The position numbers and the translations under genes are program-made. Positions 18,655 to 27,700 of a DNA stretch of 47,313 nucleotides are shown here, piece by piece. This DNA is from Planctomycetota bacterium. GTDB taxonomy: Bacteria > Planctomycetota > UBA1135 > GCA-002686595. The notes beneath the pieces were generated by a model. The model did not search any database. It was given only the letters and a program-made list of their open reading frames with translations, and was not told the origin of the DNA. Each line of letters starts with the position of its first letter. The stretch's first letter is position 1. The stretch lies in assembly GCA_002862085.1 (NCBI GenBank), contig PKCK01000015.1, positions 1-47,313 on the forward strand, written 5' to 3'.

Positions 18655-19626
18655 TCAGATCCCGAGGTTCTCGGTCTGTCCCGTCGAGTGATCCTCGCGC
18701 CACCAGTCGCCGGCCGCGACCTCCAGGATCCCCTCGCTGAAGGGGCGTGGCTCCCAGCCGAGCTCCTCGCGCGCGGCCGTGATGTCGTGGTCGTGATGCA
18801 GGGAGAAGTAGCCCGCGCCTCGCCGTTCCTTCGTGACGTCCTTGAAGAGGCCCTTGAGCAGGATCGCGCGCTCGACCCACCGGCGGGGGATGTTCTTGCG
18901 CTTCACGCTGCCGCCGGTCGCGGCGACCGTCATGTCGACGAAGTCGTTGAAGGAGATGCCCGAGGGGCCGGCGATCTCGAAGACGCGGAAGTCCTCGCGG
19001 CAGCGCTCGTAGTCGAACAGGCGCACGATGGCGTCCACGAGATCCTCGACGTGAACGGGATTCAGCTTCGAGAGACCCTCGTGGTAGACCCAGTAGGTGC
19101 CCTTCTGCGCGCCGCACTTGCGGAGGAGTGGGGCCGTGTGGCGGTGGTCGCCGCGTCCGTAGACGAGGGTCGGGCGGAAGGATGCCCAGCGCAAGCTCGA
19201 GGCGCGCACGATCTTCTCCTGGACGCGCTTGGAGTCGCGGTAGTAGCTGTACACCGGGACGCCGATCACCGCCGAGGCGACGTTGATCAGCAGGAAATTG
19301 TCCGGCGCGTTCTTCTCCGCCTCCGCGACGAGGTGCTCCGTCCCCGCGACGTTGACAGCCTGCATCACGTCGTCCTGGTGGTGGTCGTGGGCGCTGGCGA
19401 GGTGGACGAGGAAATCGACGTCCTTCAGGAATCCGTCGACCGTGTCCTTCTCGACGAGATCGCCCTCGTGGAGCTCGAGGTTCTCCGGGTGGGCGAGGTC
19501 CTGTCCGGTCAGGACGTGGCTCCTGCCCGGACGGACGAAGGCGCGTACGCGGTGGCCGTCGGCGAGCAGACGCCGTACGACGTACTGTCCGATGAAGCCG
19601 GTGGATCCGGTGACTGCGATGAGCAT
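18655..19626 (-). CDS. NAD-dependent epimerase/dehydratase (extended SDR)
   Basis: This 323-residue protein has the Rossmann dinucleotide-binding motif TGSTGFIG at residues 6-13 and the SDR catalytic pair Y129-x3-K133. DLVEK near 56 follows the second beta-alpha unit. FRPTLVYGRGD near 150 and NPVHVEDLVDAI near 190 are typical of sugar-nucleotide epimerases and related 3-beta-HSD-like enzymes. It may act on a nucleotide sugar for the nearby polysaccharide genes or on a terpenoid or steroid-type alcohol; the sequence does not settle which. A TAGTCT box lies 30 bases upstream of the start (19657-19662, minus strand). A hairpin follows the stop. Confidence 0.88.
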   Translation of the reverse strand: MLIAVTGSTGFIGQYVVRRLLADGHRVRAFVRPGRSHVLTGQDLAHPENLELHEGDLVEKDTVDGFLKDVDFLVHLASAHDHHQDDVMQAVNVAGTEHLVAEAEKNAPDNFLLINVASAVIGVPVYSYYRDSKRVQEKIVRASSLRWASFRPTLVYGRGDHRHTAPLLRKCGAQKGTYWVYHEGLSKLNPVHVEDLVDAIVRLFDYERCREDFRVFEIAGPSGISFNDFVDMTVAATGGSVKRKNIPRRWVERAILLKGLFKDVTKERRGAGYFSLHHDHDITAAREELGWEPRPFSEGILEVAAGDWWREDHSTGQTENLGI

Positions 19627-19656
19627 GGGGGAGGAGCGCGGGTGAGCGGGCGCAGA

Positions 19657-19662
19657 AGACTA
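19657..19662 (-). promoter_or_regulatory. -10-like TAGTCT upstream of the epimerase
   Basis: On the minus strand TAGTCT lies 30 bases before the ATG at 19626, in the divergent region shared with the nucleosidase gene. No clear -35 element is seen. Confidence 0.3.
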
Positions 19663-19692
19663 CCGCGGCGAGCGCCAGGGATCTGCTCTCTC

Positions 19693-19721
19693 CGCCCCGG
19701 GGTCGGGGAGTCGCCCCGGGG
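19693..19721. repeat. Paired CGCCCCGGGG repeats in a divergent promoter region
   Basis: CGCCCCGGGG occurs at 19693-19702 and again at 19712-19721, 19 bases apart, each copy containing the palindrome CCCCGGGG. The pair sits between the divergent epimerase and nucleosidase genes and could be an operator. Confidence 0.35.
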
Positions 19722-19758
19722 CTGGGCCTGAGCGGTGACTCTGGGGCATCATTCAGGC

Positions 19759-20484
19759 GTGACGCGTTCCGGTTCAGCGCTCCTCCCGGACGGCCCGGCC
19801 CCCTGGGGGCTGATCGCCGCCCTTCCCATCGAGCTCGGGCCCTTCAGGGGGGCCGGGCTGAGAACGGTCGTCGGTGGAGTGCGACTCTCTGCCCACCGGA
19901 TTCCCCAGGGACCGCCTCTGCTGGCCGCCTTGGCCGGTGTCGGCAAGGTCGCCGCGGCGCACGCGGCGGCGACCCTGGTGGCCCGTGGCGTCAGGGGGCT
20001 CCTGGTGGTCGGGACCTGCGGCGGCCTCGATCCGGTCGACGAGGTGGGGACCCTCGTGCACGCGGCGAAGGCAGTGCAGTGGGACCTCGGCGTCCGTGAG
20101 GGGCGGGAGACATCGCCAGACGCGGCCCTCGCCGCAGCGTGGAGGGAGGAGGTGCAGGGCCCGGTCCGGACCTTCCTCACCGCCGACCGGGCCGCGCTGA
20201 GCCAGCTGCAGCGCGCGCGCCGCGCACGTGCCGTGCGGAGGTCCGGCGATCCGTGTCCGGTCGCGGACATGGAGACGGCGGCGGTGGCTGCGGTGGCCAC
20301 CAGGGCCGGCCTCCCCTGGGCTGCGCTGCGGGTCGTCTCCGACCAGCGGCTGCGCCTTCGAGATCTCCTGACGGCCAGAGGGAGGTCGCGCGGGCGCTTC
20401 GTGGACCACCTTGAGACGGTCGCAGGCCGGCCCGCCGAGACGGTGGGCTCGCTCCTCCGCGCGCTGGACCTCCAGGATCGGTGA
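19759..20484 (+). CDS. MTA/SAH nucleosidase-like phosphorylase-family protein
   Basis: This 241-residue protein belongs to the PNP/UDP phosphorylase superfamily (PF01048). It has the hydrophobic start WGLIAALPIELGPF, GVGKVAAAHAAATLV near 60, VVGTCGGLDP near 85 and the signature ADMETAA with M171-E172 near the C-terminus. That M-E pair contacts the ribose in 5'-methylthioadenosine/S-adenosylhomocysteine nucleosidases. It may cleave MTA/SAH, futalosine (menaquinone pathway) or a hopanoid intermediate; motif inspection alone cannot separate these. I prefer the GTG at 19759 to the one at 19735 because the extra eight residues look unstructured, but both are possible. It stands alone, divergent from the epimerase. 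Confidence 0.8.
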   Translation: MTRSGSALLPDGPAPWGLIAALPIELGPFRGAGLRTVVGGVRLSAHRIPQGPPLLAALAGVGKVAAAHAAATLVARGVRGLLVVGTCGGLDPVDEVGTLVHAAKAVQWDLGVREGRETSPDAALAAAWREEVQGPVRTFLTADRAALSQLQRARRARAVRRSGDPCPVADMETAAVAAVATRAGLPWAALRVVSDQRLRLRDLLTARGRSRGRFVDHLETVAGRPAETVGSLLRALDLQDR

Positions 20485-20627
20485 ACAGGAACGGGGTCTC
20501 CCGGGCCGGTCGCGCCCGGGGGCAGGGCGCTCCCTGCGTGATTCCTGCCGGGGAGCGTCTCGGGTCGGGTATCGATCTCGCGCGGTTGAGCGAGGTCCCT
20601 CCACCTGGACCCGCCCCCGGGCCGAGA

Positions 20628-20633
20628 TAGGAT
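20628..20633 (+). promoter_or_regulatory. -10-like TAGGAT upstream of the sugar transferase
   Basis: TAGGAT sits about 150 bases before the ATG at 20783 and is the best -10 candidate in the nucleosidase-transferase gap. It would give a leader of roughly 140 bases. Confidence 0.25.
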
Positions 20634-20770
20634 TGTCCCCCTGAGCCGTGCCCGCGCTCCCCAGCGCGGCCCGGCGCCCACCCCATGGCCCTCCGCAGAC
20701 GACTCGAGACGCGCTCTTCGCGAAGTGCCAGCCGCGCCTGGCGCGGAGAGGAGCAGCGCGCGGGCCGGCC

Positions 20771-20777
20771 GGAGGTG
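20771..20777 (+). promoter_or_regulatory. Strong ribosome binding site GGAGGTG
   Basis: GGAGGTG lies five bases before the ATG at 20783. It is one of the few near-perfect Shine-Dalgarno sequences in the window and decides the start of the sugar transferase over the in-frame GTG at 20648. Confidence 0.75.
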
Positions 20778-20782
20778 AGCCC

Positions 20783-22312
20783 ATGACGCGCGCGGGCACT
20801 TTCCTGCGGCGCAATTTCGAGCCGCTGATCCTCTCGATCCAGGTCTTCATCGACCTCGTGGTGGTGGTCCTCGCCTGTCTGGCAGCCTGGTGGCTGCGTG
20901 AGTCCCTGGCGGGCAGCGTGCTCCTCGGCGTCCCGGCCGCGGCACCGACCGGGGAGACCGCGCGCTTCGCCACACCGCTCGCGGACTATCGCGAGGTGTT
21001 CTCGATCACGGCCGCGGTCTGCCTGGTCTGCTTCCACGCATTCGGCCTCTACAGCCCGAGCAAGAGCCTGCTCAACGTCGAGGAGTACAAGGCGGTCACC
21101 AAGAGCAGCGTCGTCGCCTTCTTCGTGGTGCTCGTGCTGCTCTTCTTCCTGCGAGACGCGACCCTGCCGAGGGAAGGGGCGAAGGGTATCTACGCGCCGC
21201 TGCTGTGGCTGCACAGCGCGGTGGAGCTGGACGTGGAACCCGACGAACTCTCACGCCTCACCCTGCTGCTCGCCTTCGGGCTCATCCTCGTCCTGACGAT
21301 CATCAGTCGCTTCGCGTCGTTCCGCGTGATCCAGCGCCTCCACCGGCGCGGCATCGGGAACCGGAACGTGATCGTGATCGGCGCCGGGTGGACGGGCCGG
21401 AAGCTGCAGGAGAAGTTCCTGCACGTCCCCACCCTCGGGCTGAACTTCGTGGGTTTCCTCGACGAGGACCCCGAGCTGGCCGGGACCTGGATCGGACGCG
21501 GCCAGGTGCTCGGCACCACCGCCGATCTCGGTCGGGTCCTGGCGGAGCGCAAGGTGAGCGAGGTGTTCATCTCCCTGCCCGAGACCAACGAGTCGAAGAT
21601 CATGACGCTCTGCGCCGAGCTCGATTCGCTCGGCGTGCCCTATTACGTGGTGCCGCAGCTGTACCACCTCATGTCCTACAACGTACGGATCGAGAACCTC
21701 GACTCGATCCCGCTCATCACGCGGACCGAGCGCCGCGAATCGCTCCCCTCGCTCGCAGCCAAGCGCATCTTCGACGTCGTCGTGAGCGCCCTGGTCCTGA
21801 CGCTGGCCGCGCCGCTCCTCCTCGTGTTCGCCGTGATGATCAAGCGCGACTCGAGGGGGCCGGTCCTCTTCCGCCAGACCCGGATCGGCCGGCGAGGGAA
21901 GCCCTTCGAGATGATCAAGTTCCGGACGATGCACGTCTCGGACTGCGGAGACGCCGTCGCGCCCAAGAACGAAGGCGACCCGCGAGTGACCGCGGTGGGG
22001 CGGTATCTGCGCCGCTACTCGTTCGACGAGCTGCCCAACTTCATCAACGTCCTGCTGGGGCAGATGAGCGTCGTCGGTCCGCGCCCGGAGATGCCCTTCA
22101 TCGTCGAGAGCTACGGGCCCCTCGATCGCGAGCGCCTGCGCGCGAAGCCCGGCGTCACCGGGCTGTGGCAGATCTCCTACGCGCGTCAGGACGCGATCCA
22201 CTCGAACCTGGACTACGACCTCTACTACATCGAGAACCAGTCGTTCCTCCTGGATCTCGTGATCGTCGCCCTGACCGGTTTCGCCGTGGCCAAGGGCACG
22301 GGCGCCTTCTGA
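20783..22312 (+). CDS. Polyprenyl-phosphate sugar-phosphate transferase (initiating enzyme)
   Basis: This 509-residue membrane protein is the initiating transferase of exopolysaccharide synthesis: it moves a sugar-1-phosphate from a nucleotide sugar to undecaprenyl phosphate. The N-terminus has several membrane segments (about residues 13-40, 75-95, 110-128 and 160-180). A Rossmann-like CoA/NAD-binding domain follows (NVIVIGAGWTGRKLQEKF near 195). The catalytic domain (about 327-509; PF02397) begins with a membrane helix (KRIFDVVVSALVLTLAAPLLL). It contains LFRQTRIGRRGKPFEMIKFRTM, YSFDELPNFINVLLGQMSVVGPRPEMP and KPGVTGLWQI, all hallmarks of the WbaP/EpsE group. The start is fixed by the GGAGGTG site. 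It heads a unit with two glycosyltransferases. Confidence 0.94.
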   Translation: MTRAGTFLRRNFEPLILSIQVFIDLVVVVLACLAAWWLRESLAGSVLLGVPAAAPTGETARFATPLADYREVFSITAAVCLVCFHAFGLYSPSKSLLNVEEYKAVTKSSVVAFFVVLVLLFFLRDATLPREGAKGIYAPLLWLHSAVELDVEPDELSRLTLLLAFGLILVLTIISRFASFRVIQRLHRRGIGNRNVIVIGAGWTGRKLQEKFLHVPTLGLNFVGFLDEDPELAGTWIGRGQVLGTTADLGRVLAERKVSEVFISLPETNESKIMTLCAELDSLGVPYYVVPQLYHLMSYNVRIENLDSIPLITRTERRESLPSLAAKRIFDVVVSALVLTLAAPLLLVFAVMIKRDSRGPVLFRQTRIGRRGKPFEMIKFRTMHVSDCGDAVAPKNEGDPRVTAVGRYLRRYSFDELPNFINVLLGQMSVVGPRPEMPFIVESYGPLDRERLRAKPGVTGLWQISYARQDAIHSNLDYDLYYIENQSFLLDLVIVALTGFAVAKGTGAF

Positions 22313-22331
22313 CCTCGCTGGAGGCTCCGCG

Positions 22332-23477
22332 GTGCACGTCCTGCACGTCATGGAGGCGACGATCGGCGGCACGCGCCGTCACCTCGTCGACGTGGCCCGC
22401 GGTCAGCGCGAGGCCGGGCACCGGGTGACTCTCGCGGTCTCCACGCTCCGGGATCCGGGCTTCTCCGCCGACCTGGAGATGCTCGAGGCGATCGGCGTCG
22501 AGGTGCATCGCGTCCCGATGGTGCGGGCGATCCGGCCGGCCAGGGACCTCGTCCACCTGCGCCGCATCAAAGGGGTGCTCAAGCAGGCGAGGCCAGACGT
22601 CGTCCACACCCACAGCTCGAAGGCGGGCGTCCTCGGCCGCCGCGCCTCGCTGTCCACGGGGATCGGCGTCCGGGTCCACACTCCGCACACCTTCGCCTTC
22701 CTCTTCGACGCGCTCTTCTCGAAGACGAAACGCGCCCTGTTCAGGTCGATCGAGCGGGGCCTCGCGCGATCGACCCACCGCGTGGTGGCGGTCTCGGCGA
22801 GCGAGGCCGAGCGCATGTCCGTGAGCGGCGTGGTCGACCCCGGCATCGTGCGCGTCGTGCCCAACGGGATCGATCCGGCGCGCGTCGCGGGCGCCGCCCC
22901 GCTGGATCTCGGCGACGTCGGGCTCGACTCGTCCCTCGCGTGCGCCGCGGTCGTCGGGCTCGTGTACGACGCCAAGGGGCAGGACCTCGCGGTGGAGGCT
23001 CTCGCACGCCCCGAGCTCGCCGGCCTTCAGCTGCTCTGCGTCGGCCCCGGCGACGCGACGTCGCTCCTGGCCCGCGCGGAGGCTCTCGGGGTGGCGCGGC
23101 GCGTGGCGTTCACGGGCGCGCGAGACGACGTGCCCCGCGTGCTGGCCGCCGCGGACTTCCTGCTCCTTCCGTCCCGCTGGGAGGCGATGCCGTACGTCGT
23201 GCTCGAGGCGATGGCCGCTTCCCTCGCGGTCGTCGCGACGCCCGTGGACGGCGCCCGCGATCTCGTCGAGGACGAGCGGACCGGGTTCCTCGCGCGCTCG
23301 TCGAGCGTCGAGGCGCTGGGCGACGCGATGGAGCGCGCGCTCCTCGCCGGCGCGGGGCGTCGCGCCGACCTCGGCCGCGCGGGCCGCGAGCGACTCGACG
23401 CGTCCTTCTCCATCGAATCCATGGTGGCCGGCCTGGATGCCGTCTACGAAGAGGCCCTGGAGGCCGCCGCGCGATGA
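22332..23477 (+). CDS. Glycosyltransferase family 4-like protein
   Basis: This 381-residue GT-B enzyme probably adds a sugar from a nucleotide donor to the lipid-linked glycan on the cytoplasmic side. The N-terminal domain has the IGGTRRHLVDVARGQREAGH acceptor-side motif and VHTHSSKAGVLGRRA near 95. The C-terminal domain has the family's EX7E motif as E284 to E292. The start is GTG 22332, 19 bases after the sugar transferase stop. The gene overlaps the next by ATGA. Donor and linkage cannot be inferred. Together with its neighbours it forms a three-gene glycan unit. Confidence 0.9.
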   Translation: MHVLHVMEATIGGTRRHLVDVARGQREAGHRVTLAVSTLRDPGFSADLEMLEAIGVEVHRVPMVRAIRPARDLVHLRRIKGVLKQARPDVVHTHSSKAGVLGRRASLSTGIGVRVHTPHTFAFLFDALFSKTKRALFRSIERGLARSTHRVVAVSASEAERMSVSGVVDPGIVRVVPNGIDPARVAGAAPLDLGDVGLDSSLACAAVVGLVYDAKGQDLAVEALARPELAGLQLLCVGPGDATSLLARAEALGVARRVAFTGARDDVPRVLAAADFLLLPSRWEAMPYVVLEAMAASLAVVATPVDGARDLVEDERTGFLARSSSVEALGDAMERALLAGAGRRADLGRAGRERLDASFSIESMVAGLDAVYEEALEAAAR

Positions 23478-24589
23478 AGATCCTTCACGTCCTCACGACC
23501 CTCGATGTCGGCGGCGCGGAGATGCACGTGCTCAAGCAGGTTCGAGGGCAGGCGGCCCGCGGTCACGAGGTGCGCGTCGTCTATCTCAAGGGGCAGGGGA
23601 CGCTCGCGGCAGACTTCCGGGACGCGGGGGCATCCGAGGTGCGCCACATCGCTGGCGGGCTGCTCTTTCCGTTCAAGCTCCGCCGGGACCTCTCCTGGTG
23701 TGATCTCGTCCACTCGCACCTGCTCAAGGCAGACGCGCTGACGGCGGCCGCTGCGCTCCTGAACGGCGCGCGGCGCCGGCTCATCAGCGGGAAGCACAAC
23801 GACGAGCAGGTCCTGCGCCGGGCCCTCGTGAGCCGGGTCCACGGCGCGATCGGACGGGTGCCAGCGAGGACCATCGTTCTGTCCGATCACGTGGGCCGCT
23901 TCATCGAAGAACACGGCCGCGTTCCGCAGAGCCGTCAGTCGAGGATCTACTACGGCCTCGATCCTGCGCCCTTCGAGGAGGCCGCGCGCTCCGTCGATCG
24001 CGCCGCGACACTCGCCGAGTTCGGCTTCGAGCCCGAGGACGTGGTCTTCATCTGCGTCGCGCGCTTCGCCCCGCAGAAAGCCCACGAGGTGCTGCTTCGC
24101 GCCGCCGCCGAGGCCCGCGCCATCGATCCGCGCGTGAAGCTCCTCCTGGTGGGCGACGATCCCTTCGGCGACGGCCGTCAGCGCGCCGAAGCGGAGGCCG
24201 TCCGGCTGGAGCTCGGGGGGAGCGCGGTCTTCGCCGGCATCCGCAGGGACGTGCCCGCGCTCATGGCGGCCTCCGACGTCTTCGTGATGGCGTCGCGCTG
24301 GGAGGGTCTAGGGCTGGTCTTCCTGGAGGCGATGGCGACCTCCCGGCCGGTCCTGTCCACGAACGTCTCCGCCATCCCCGAGGTGGTCGTCGACGGTGAG
24401 ACGGGTCGCCTCGTCGCGCCGGACGATCCTTCCGCGATGGCGGGGGCGATGGTGGACCTCGCCGGGGACCCCGAGCTGCGAGCGCGCTTCGGCGCGGCCG
24501 GTCGCGCGCGTGTGATCGACCGCTTCGGTCTCGATCGCATGGTGGACGACACGATCGCGGTCTACCGGGAAGTGACCGGAGCGAGCTGA
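23474..24589 (+). CDS. Glycosyltransferase family 4-like protein
   Basis: This is a 371-residue GT-B enzyme. The ATG at 23474 overlaps the upstream stop (ATGA), and the protein begins MKILHVLTTLDVGGAEMHVL, the glycine-rich acceptor loop of GT4 enzymes. The donor-side EX7E motif is E277 to E285 (WEGLGLVFLEAM), followed by NVSAIPEVVVDGETGRLV. It extends the same lipid-linked glycan as its neighbours, in an unknown order. The unit seems to end here: about 200 bases separate it from the PSCyt gene, with a weak 6-bp hairpin at 24613-24633. Confidence 0.9.
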   Translation: MKILHVLTTLDVGGAEMHVLKQVRGQAARGHEVRVVYLKGQGTLAADFRDAGASEVRHIAGGLLFPFKLRRDLSWCDLVHSHLLKADALTAAAALLNGARRRLISGKHNDEQVLRRALVSRVHGAIGRVPARTIVLSDHVGRFIEEHGRVPQSRQSRIYYGLDPAPFEEAARSVDRAATLAEFGFEPEDVVFICVARFAPQKAHEVLLRAAAEARAIDPRVKLLLVGDDPFGDGRQRAEAEAVRLELGGSAVFAGIRRDVPALMAASDVFVMASRWEGLGLVFLEAMATSRPVLSTNVSAIPEVVVDGETGRLVAPDDPSAMAGAMVDLAGDPELRARFGAAGRARVIDRFGLDRMVDDTIAVYREVTGAS

Positions 24590-24780
24590 GGTCGCAGCGC
24601 GATCGACGCCGCGCCCCGGTCCTGCTGCGGGGCACGAGCTCCGCTCTCGATCCGGGATGGGGCGCCGGCGTCGGGTTCCCGCGTTCGCTCCAGAGACCCG
24701 CAGCTGCAGGATCATCGGGCCCTGTGGGCGCTGACGGGGGTGCGTCGCTCGGGCGCGCTCGAAGGAGCGGCCGGTCCCGC

Positions 24781-24786
24781 TACCAT
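24781..24786 (+). promoter_or_regulatory. -10-like TACCAT, 7 nt before the ATG at 24794
   Basis: TACCAT overlaps an upstream in-frame ATG (24785) and ends seven bases before the ATG at 24794. If it is a -10 element, the downstream ATG is the start and the mRNA is nearly leaderless. Confidence 0.35.
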
Positions 24787-24793
24787 GCGAGGG

Positions 24794-27700
24794 ATGACAT
24801 CGGCCCTCCTCCTCGCGCTCGTCCTCGGCGCTGGCGCCTCCGAGCGCGACGCCGGCGACGCTCCGGACTTCGCGCTCGACGTCCGGCCGCTGCTCGCGAG
24901 GCGGTGCTTCGCCTGTCATGGCAACGACGAGGAGACCCGTGAGGCGGGCCTGCGGCTGGACCTCCGCGGGGAGGCCGTGGCGGATCGCGGCGGGTTCCCC
25001 GCGATCGTCCCCGGGGACGCCGAGGCCTCGGAGCTCTTCGCACGCATCACCGACGACGTCGACCCGATGCCGCCCGAGCACGCGGGAGAGATGCTCGAGG
25101 AGCACGAGCGCGAGCTCCTGCGCCGCTGGATCGACTCCGGCGCGCGTTACGCGGAGCACTGGTCCTTCGTCCCGCCCTCGCGGCCGGAGGTCCCCGCCAT
25201 CGACGGCGCGCCGCACCCGATCGATGCGTTCGTGCGCGAGGCTCAACGCGCGCGCGGCCTCCTGCCCTCGGCGCCCGCCGATGAGTTGACGCTGCTGCGG
25301 CGACTCTCCCTCGATCTCACGGGCCTGCCGCCCACGGCCGCCGAGGCGCGCGCCTTCGCAGCCTCGGAGGACCCGGACAAGCTCGAGGAGGCGATCGAGC
25401 GGTACCTCGCCTCGCCGGCTGCGTCCGAACGCTGGGCCGCGGTGTGGCTCGACCTGGCTCGCTACGCGGATTCGGCCGGGCACGGGTCCGATCCACTCCG
25501 GACCATCTGGCGCTACCGCGACTGGTTGATCGAGGCGTTCGACAGGAACCTGCCCTTCGATCAGTTCACCGTGCAGCAGCTCGCGGGCGACCTCCTGCCG
25601 GATGCGGGGACCGATGAGCGCCTCGCCACCGCGTTCCACCGGAACACGATGACGAACACCGAGGGAGGCACGGACGACGAGGAGTTCCGGGTCCTCGCTG
25701 TGAAGGACCGGGTCAACACGACGATGCAGGTCTGGATGGGGTTGACCGCAGGCTGCGCGGAGTGCCACAGCCACAAGTACGACCCGATCAGCCACCGGGA
25801 GTACTACGAGCTCTTCGACCTCTTCAACCAGACCGCGGACAACGATCGCGGCGACGAGGCGCCCCTGCTCGACACGCCGACCGCGGCGCAGCGCGCGGAG
25901 TTCGACCGGCTGGGCGCGGAGCTCGACTCCGCCCGCGCCGCGCTGGCTGCGCGTCGCGTGGAGCTCGGCGCGGACGCCGGTCGGGCCGAGGCGCTGCTGG
26001 AGCGGGCGAGAGCGAGCGCCTCCGCCTTCGACAGGAGCGCGGTCGCGGCGGTCGACGCCGACGAGGGAGAGACGGTCGCGGCGCTCGAGGGAGGCGCGTG
26101 GAGGGTCGAATCGAGCAGGGAGAAGGCGATCCGCCGCGTCACGGTGAAACCGATCGCCGGTGCGCCGGGCTCGGTGCGCGTCGATGCCCTCGCAGCGGAG
26201 GGCCTCCCGGGCGGCGGGCCAGGCCGGGCCGGCGGGAACTTCGTGCTCACGTCGCTCCGCGTCCGCGCCCTGCCTGCTCCCGGTGCGAGCGCGCCGCTCG
26301 CCCAGCGTGTTCGCATCGAGCTCCCGGGGAAGCAGCGGATCCTCTCCCTCGCCGAGGTGCAGCTGCTCGACGCCGAGGGCGCGCAGCTCGACGCCGAGAT
26401 CAGCGCCTCCCAGTCCTCCACGGCGTACGGCGGCGATCCCGGGCGCGCCGTCGACGGTGAGACGGACGGGGCCTACGAAGCGGGGAGCGTGACCCACACC
26501 GCCACGGAGGACGATCCCTGGTGGGAGGGCCGCCTCGCGGCGCCGACGACCATCGCGGGCGTCCGCCTCTGGACGCGAACCGACGGCGAACTCGAGTCAC
26601 GGATCCACGGCGTGCGCGTCGTCCTGCTCGACGGTGCGGGGACCGAGGTGTGGCGCTCCGCCCCCGCGCCCGCCTTCGGACCGTCCTGCGAGATCGGCCC
26701 TTCCATCGGTGAGCCGCTGCTCCTCGAGCTCGCCGGCGCGACCCACGAGCAGGGGGGCTTCGAGGCCGGCAAGGCCGTCGACGCGCGGCTGACGGATCGG
26801 GACGGCTGGGCCGTCGCCGGCGGTACGGGCCGCGATCAGTCCGCCGTGTACCTGCTCCCGGAGCTCGACGGCCCGCGCGGGCTCGAGGTGACCCTGGAGC
26901 ATCTCTGGGGCGGACACCATGTGCTCGGGGCGTTCGCCGTGGGGGTGGCGCCGCGCGGCGCGGATGCACTCACCGTCCTCTCGAGCGCGACGGTCGCGGC
27001 GCTGGCCGCCGCTCCAGGCGCGAGAGCCCCCGACCAGCAGCGCACGGTGGAGGACGCCCTCGGTCGAGAGGACGAGGCCGCCGCGTCGATCATGGCGCGC
27101 ATCGACGGGCTCGAGGCGGCGCGCGAGGCCGTCGGAGTCGTCCGGACCCCGGTGATGGAAGAGCTCCCGGCGGACCGCCGCCGCGAGACGCACGTGCTCG
27201 TCCGCGGCAACTTCATGCAGAAGGCGGAGCAGGTGCACGCGGCGGTACCGGCGGCCTTCGGCGCCCTGGCCGCGGACGCGCCGGTGGACCGTCTGTCCTT
27301 CGCGCGCTGGCTCGTCTCGCCGGAGAACCCGCTCACGGCGCGGGTCGCGGTCAACCGGGTGTGGGCGCGCCTCTTCGGTCGCGGGCTGGTGCCGACGGAG
27401 GGCGACTTCGGCAGTCAGGGTGAGCTGCCGAGCCACCCCGGGCTGCTCGACTGGCTCGCCGCCGAGTTCGTCTCCAGCGGCTGGGATCACCGAGCGCTCC
27501 TGCGGACGATCGTGAGCTCCGAGACCTACCGCCAGGCCTCGGTCATGGACGCCCGCGGCCGTGAGCTCGACCCGGACGGGACATGGCTCTCGCGCTATCC
27601 GCGGCAGCGGCTGGAGGCGGAGATGGTCCGGGACACGACCCTGCGCGCGGCGGGGCTGCTCTCCTCCAAGCGCTTCGGACCGTCGGTCTACCCGCCCCAG

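Noticed and set aside
24613..24633. Terminator after the second glycosyltransferase
   Set aside because: The stem is only six base pairs with no T-tract, which is expected often by chance at this base composition.
24308..26497. 729-codon minus-strand frame opposite the PSCyt gene
   Set aside because: It is a low-complexity Arg/Val/Leu/Glu shadow; the plus strand encodes clear PSCyt domains.
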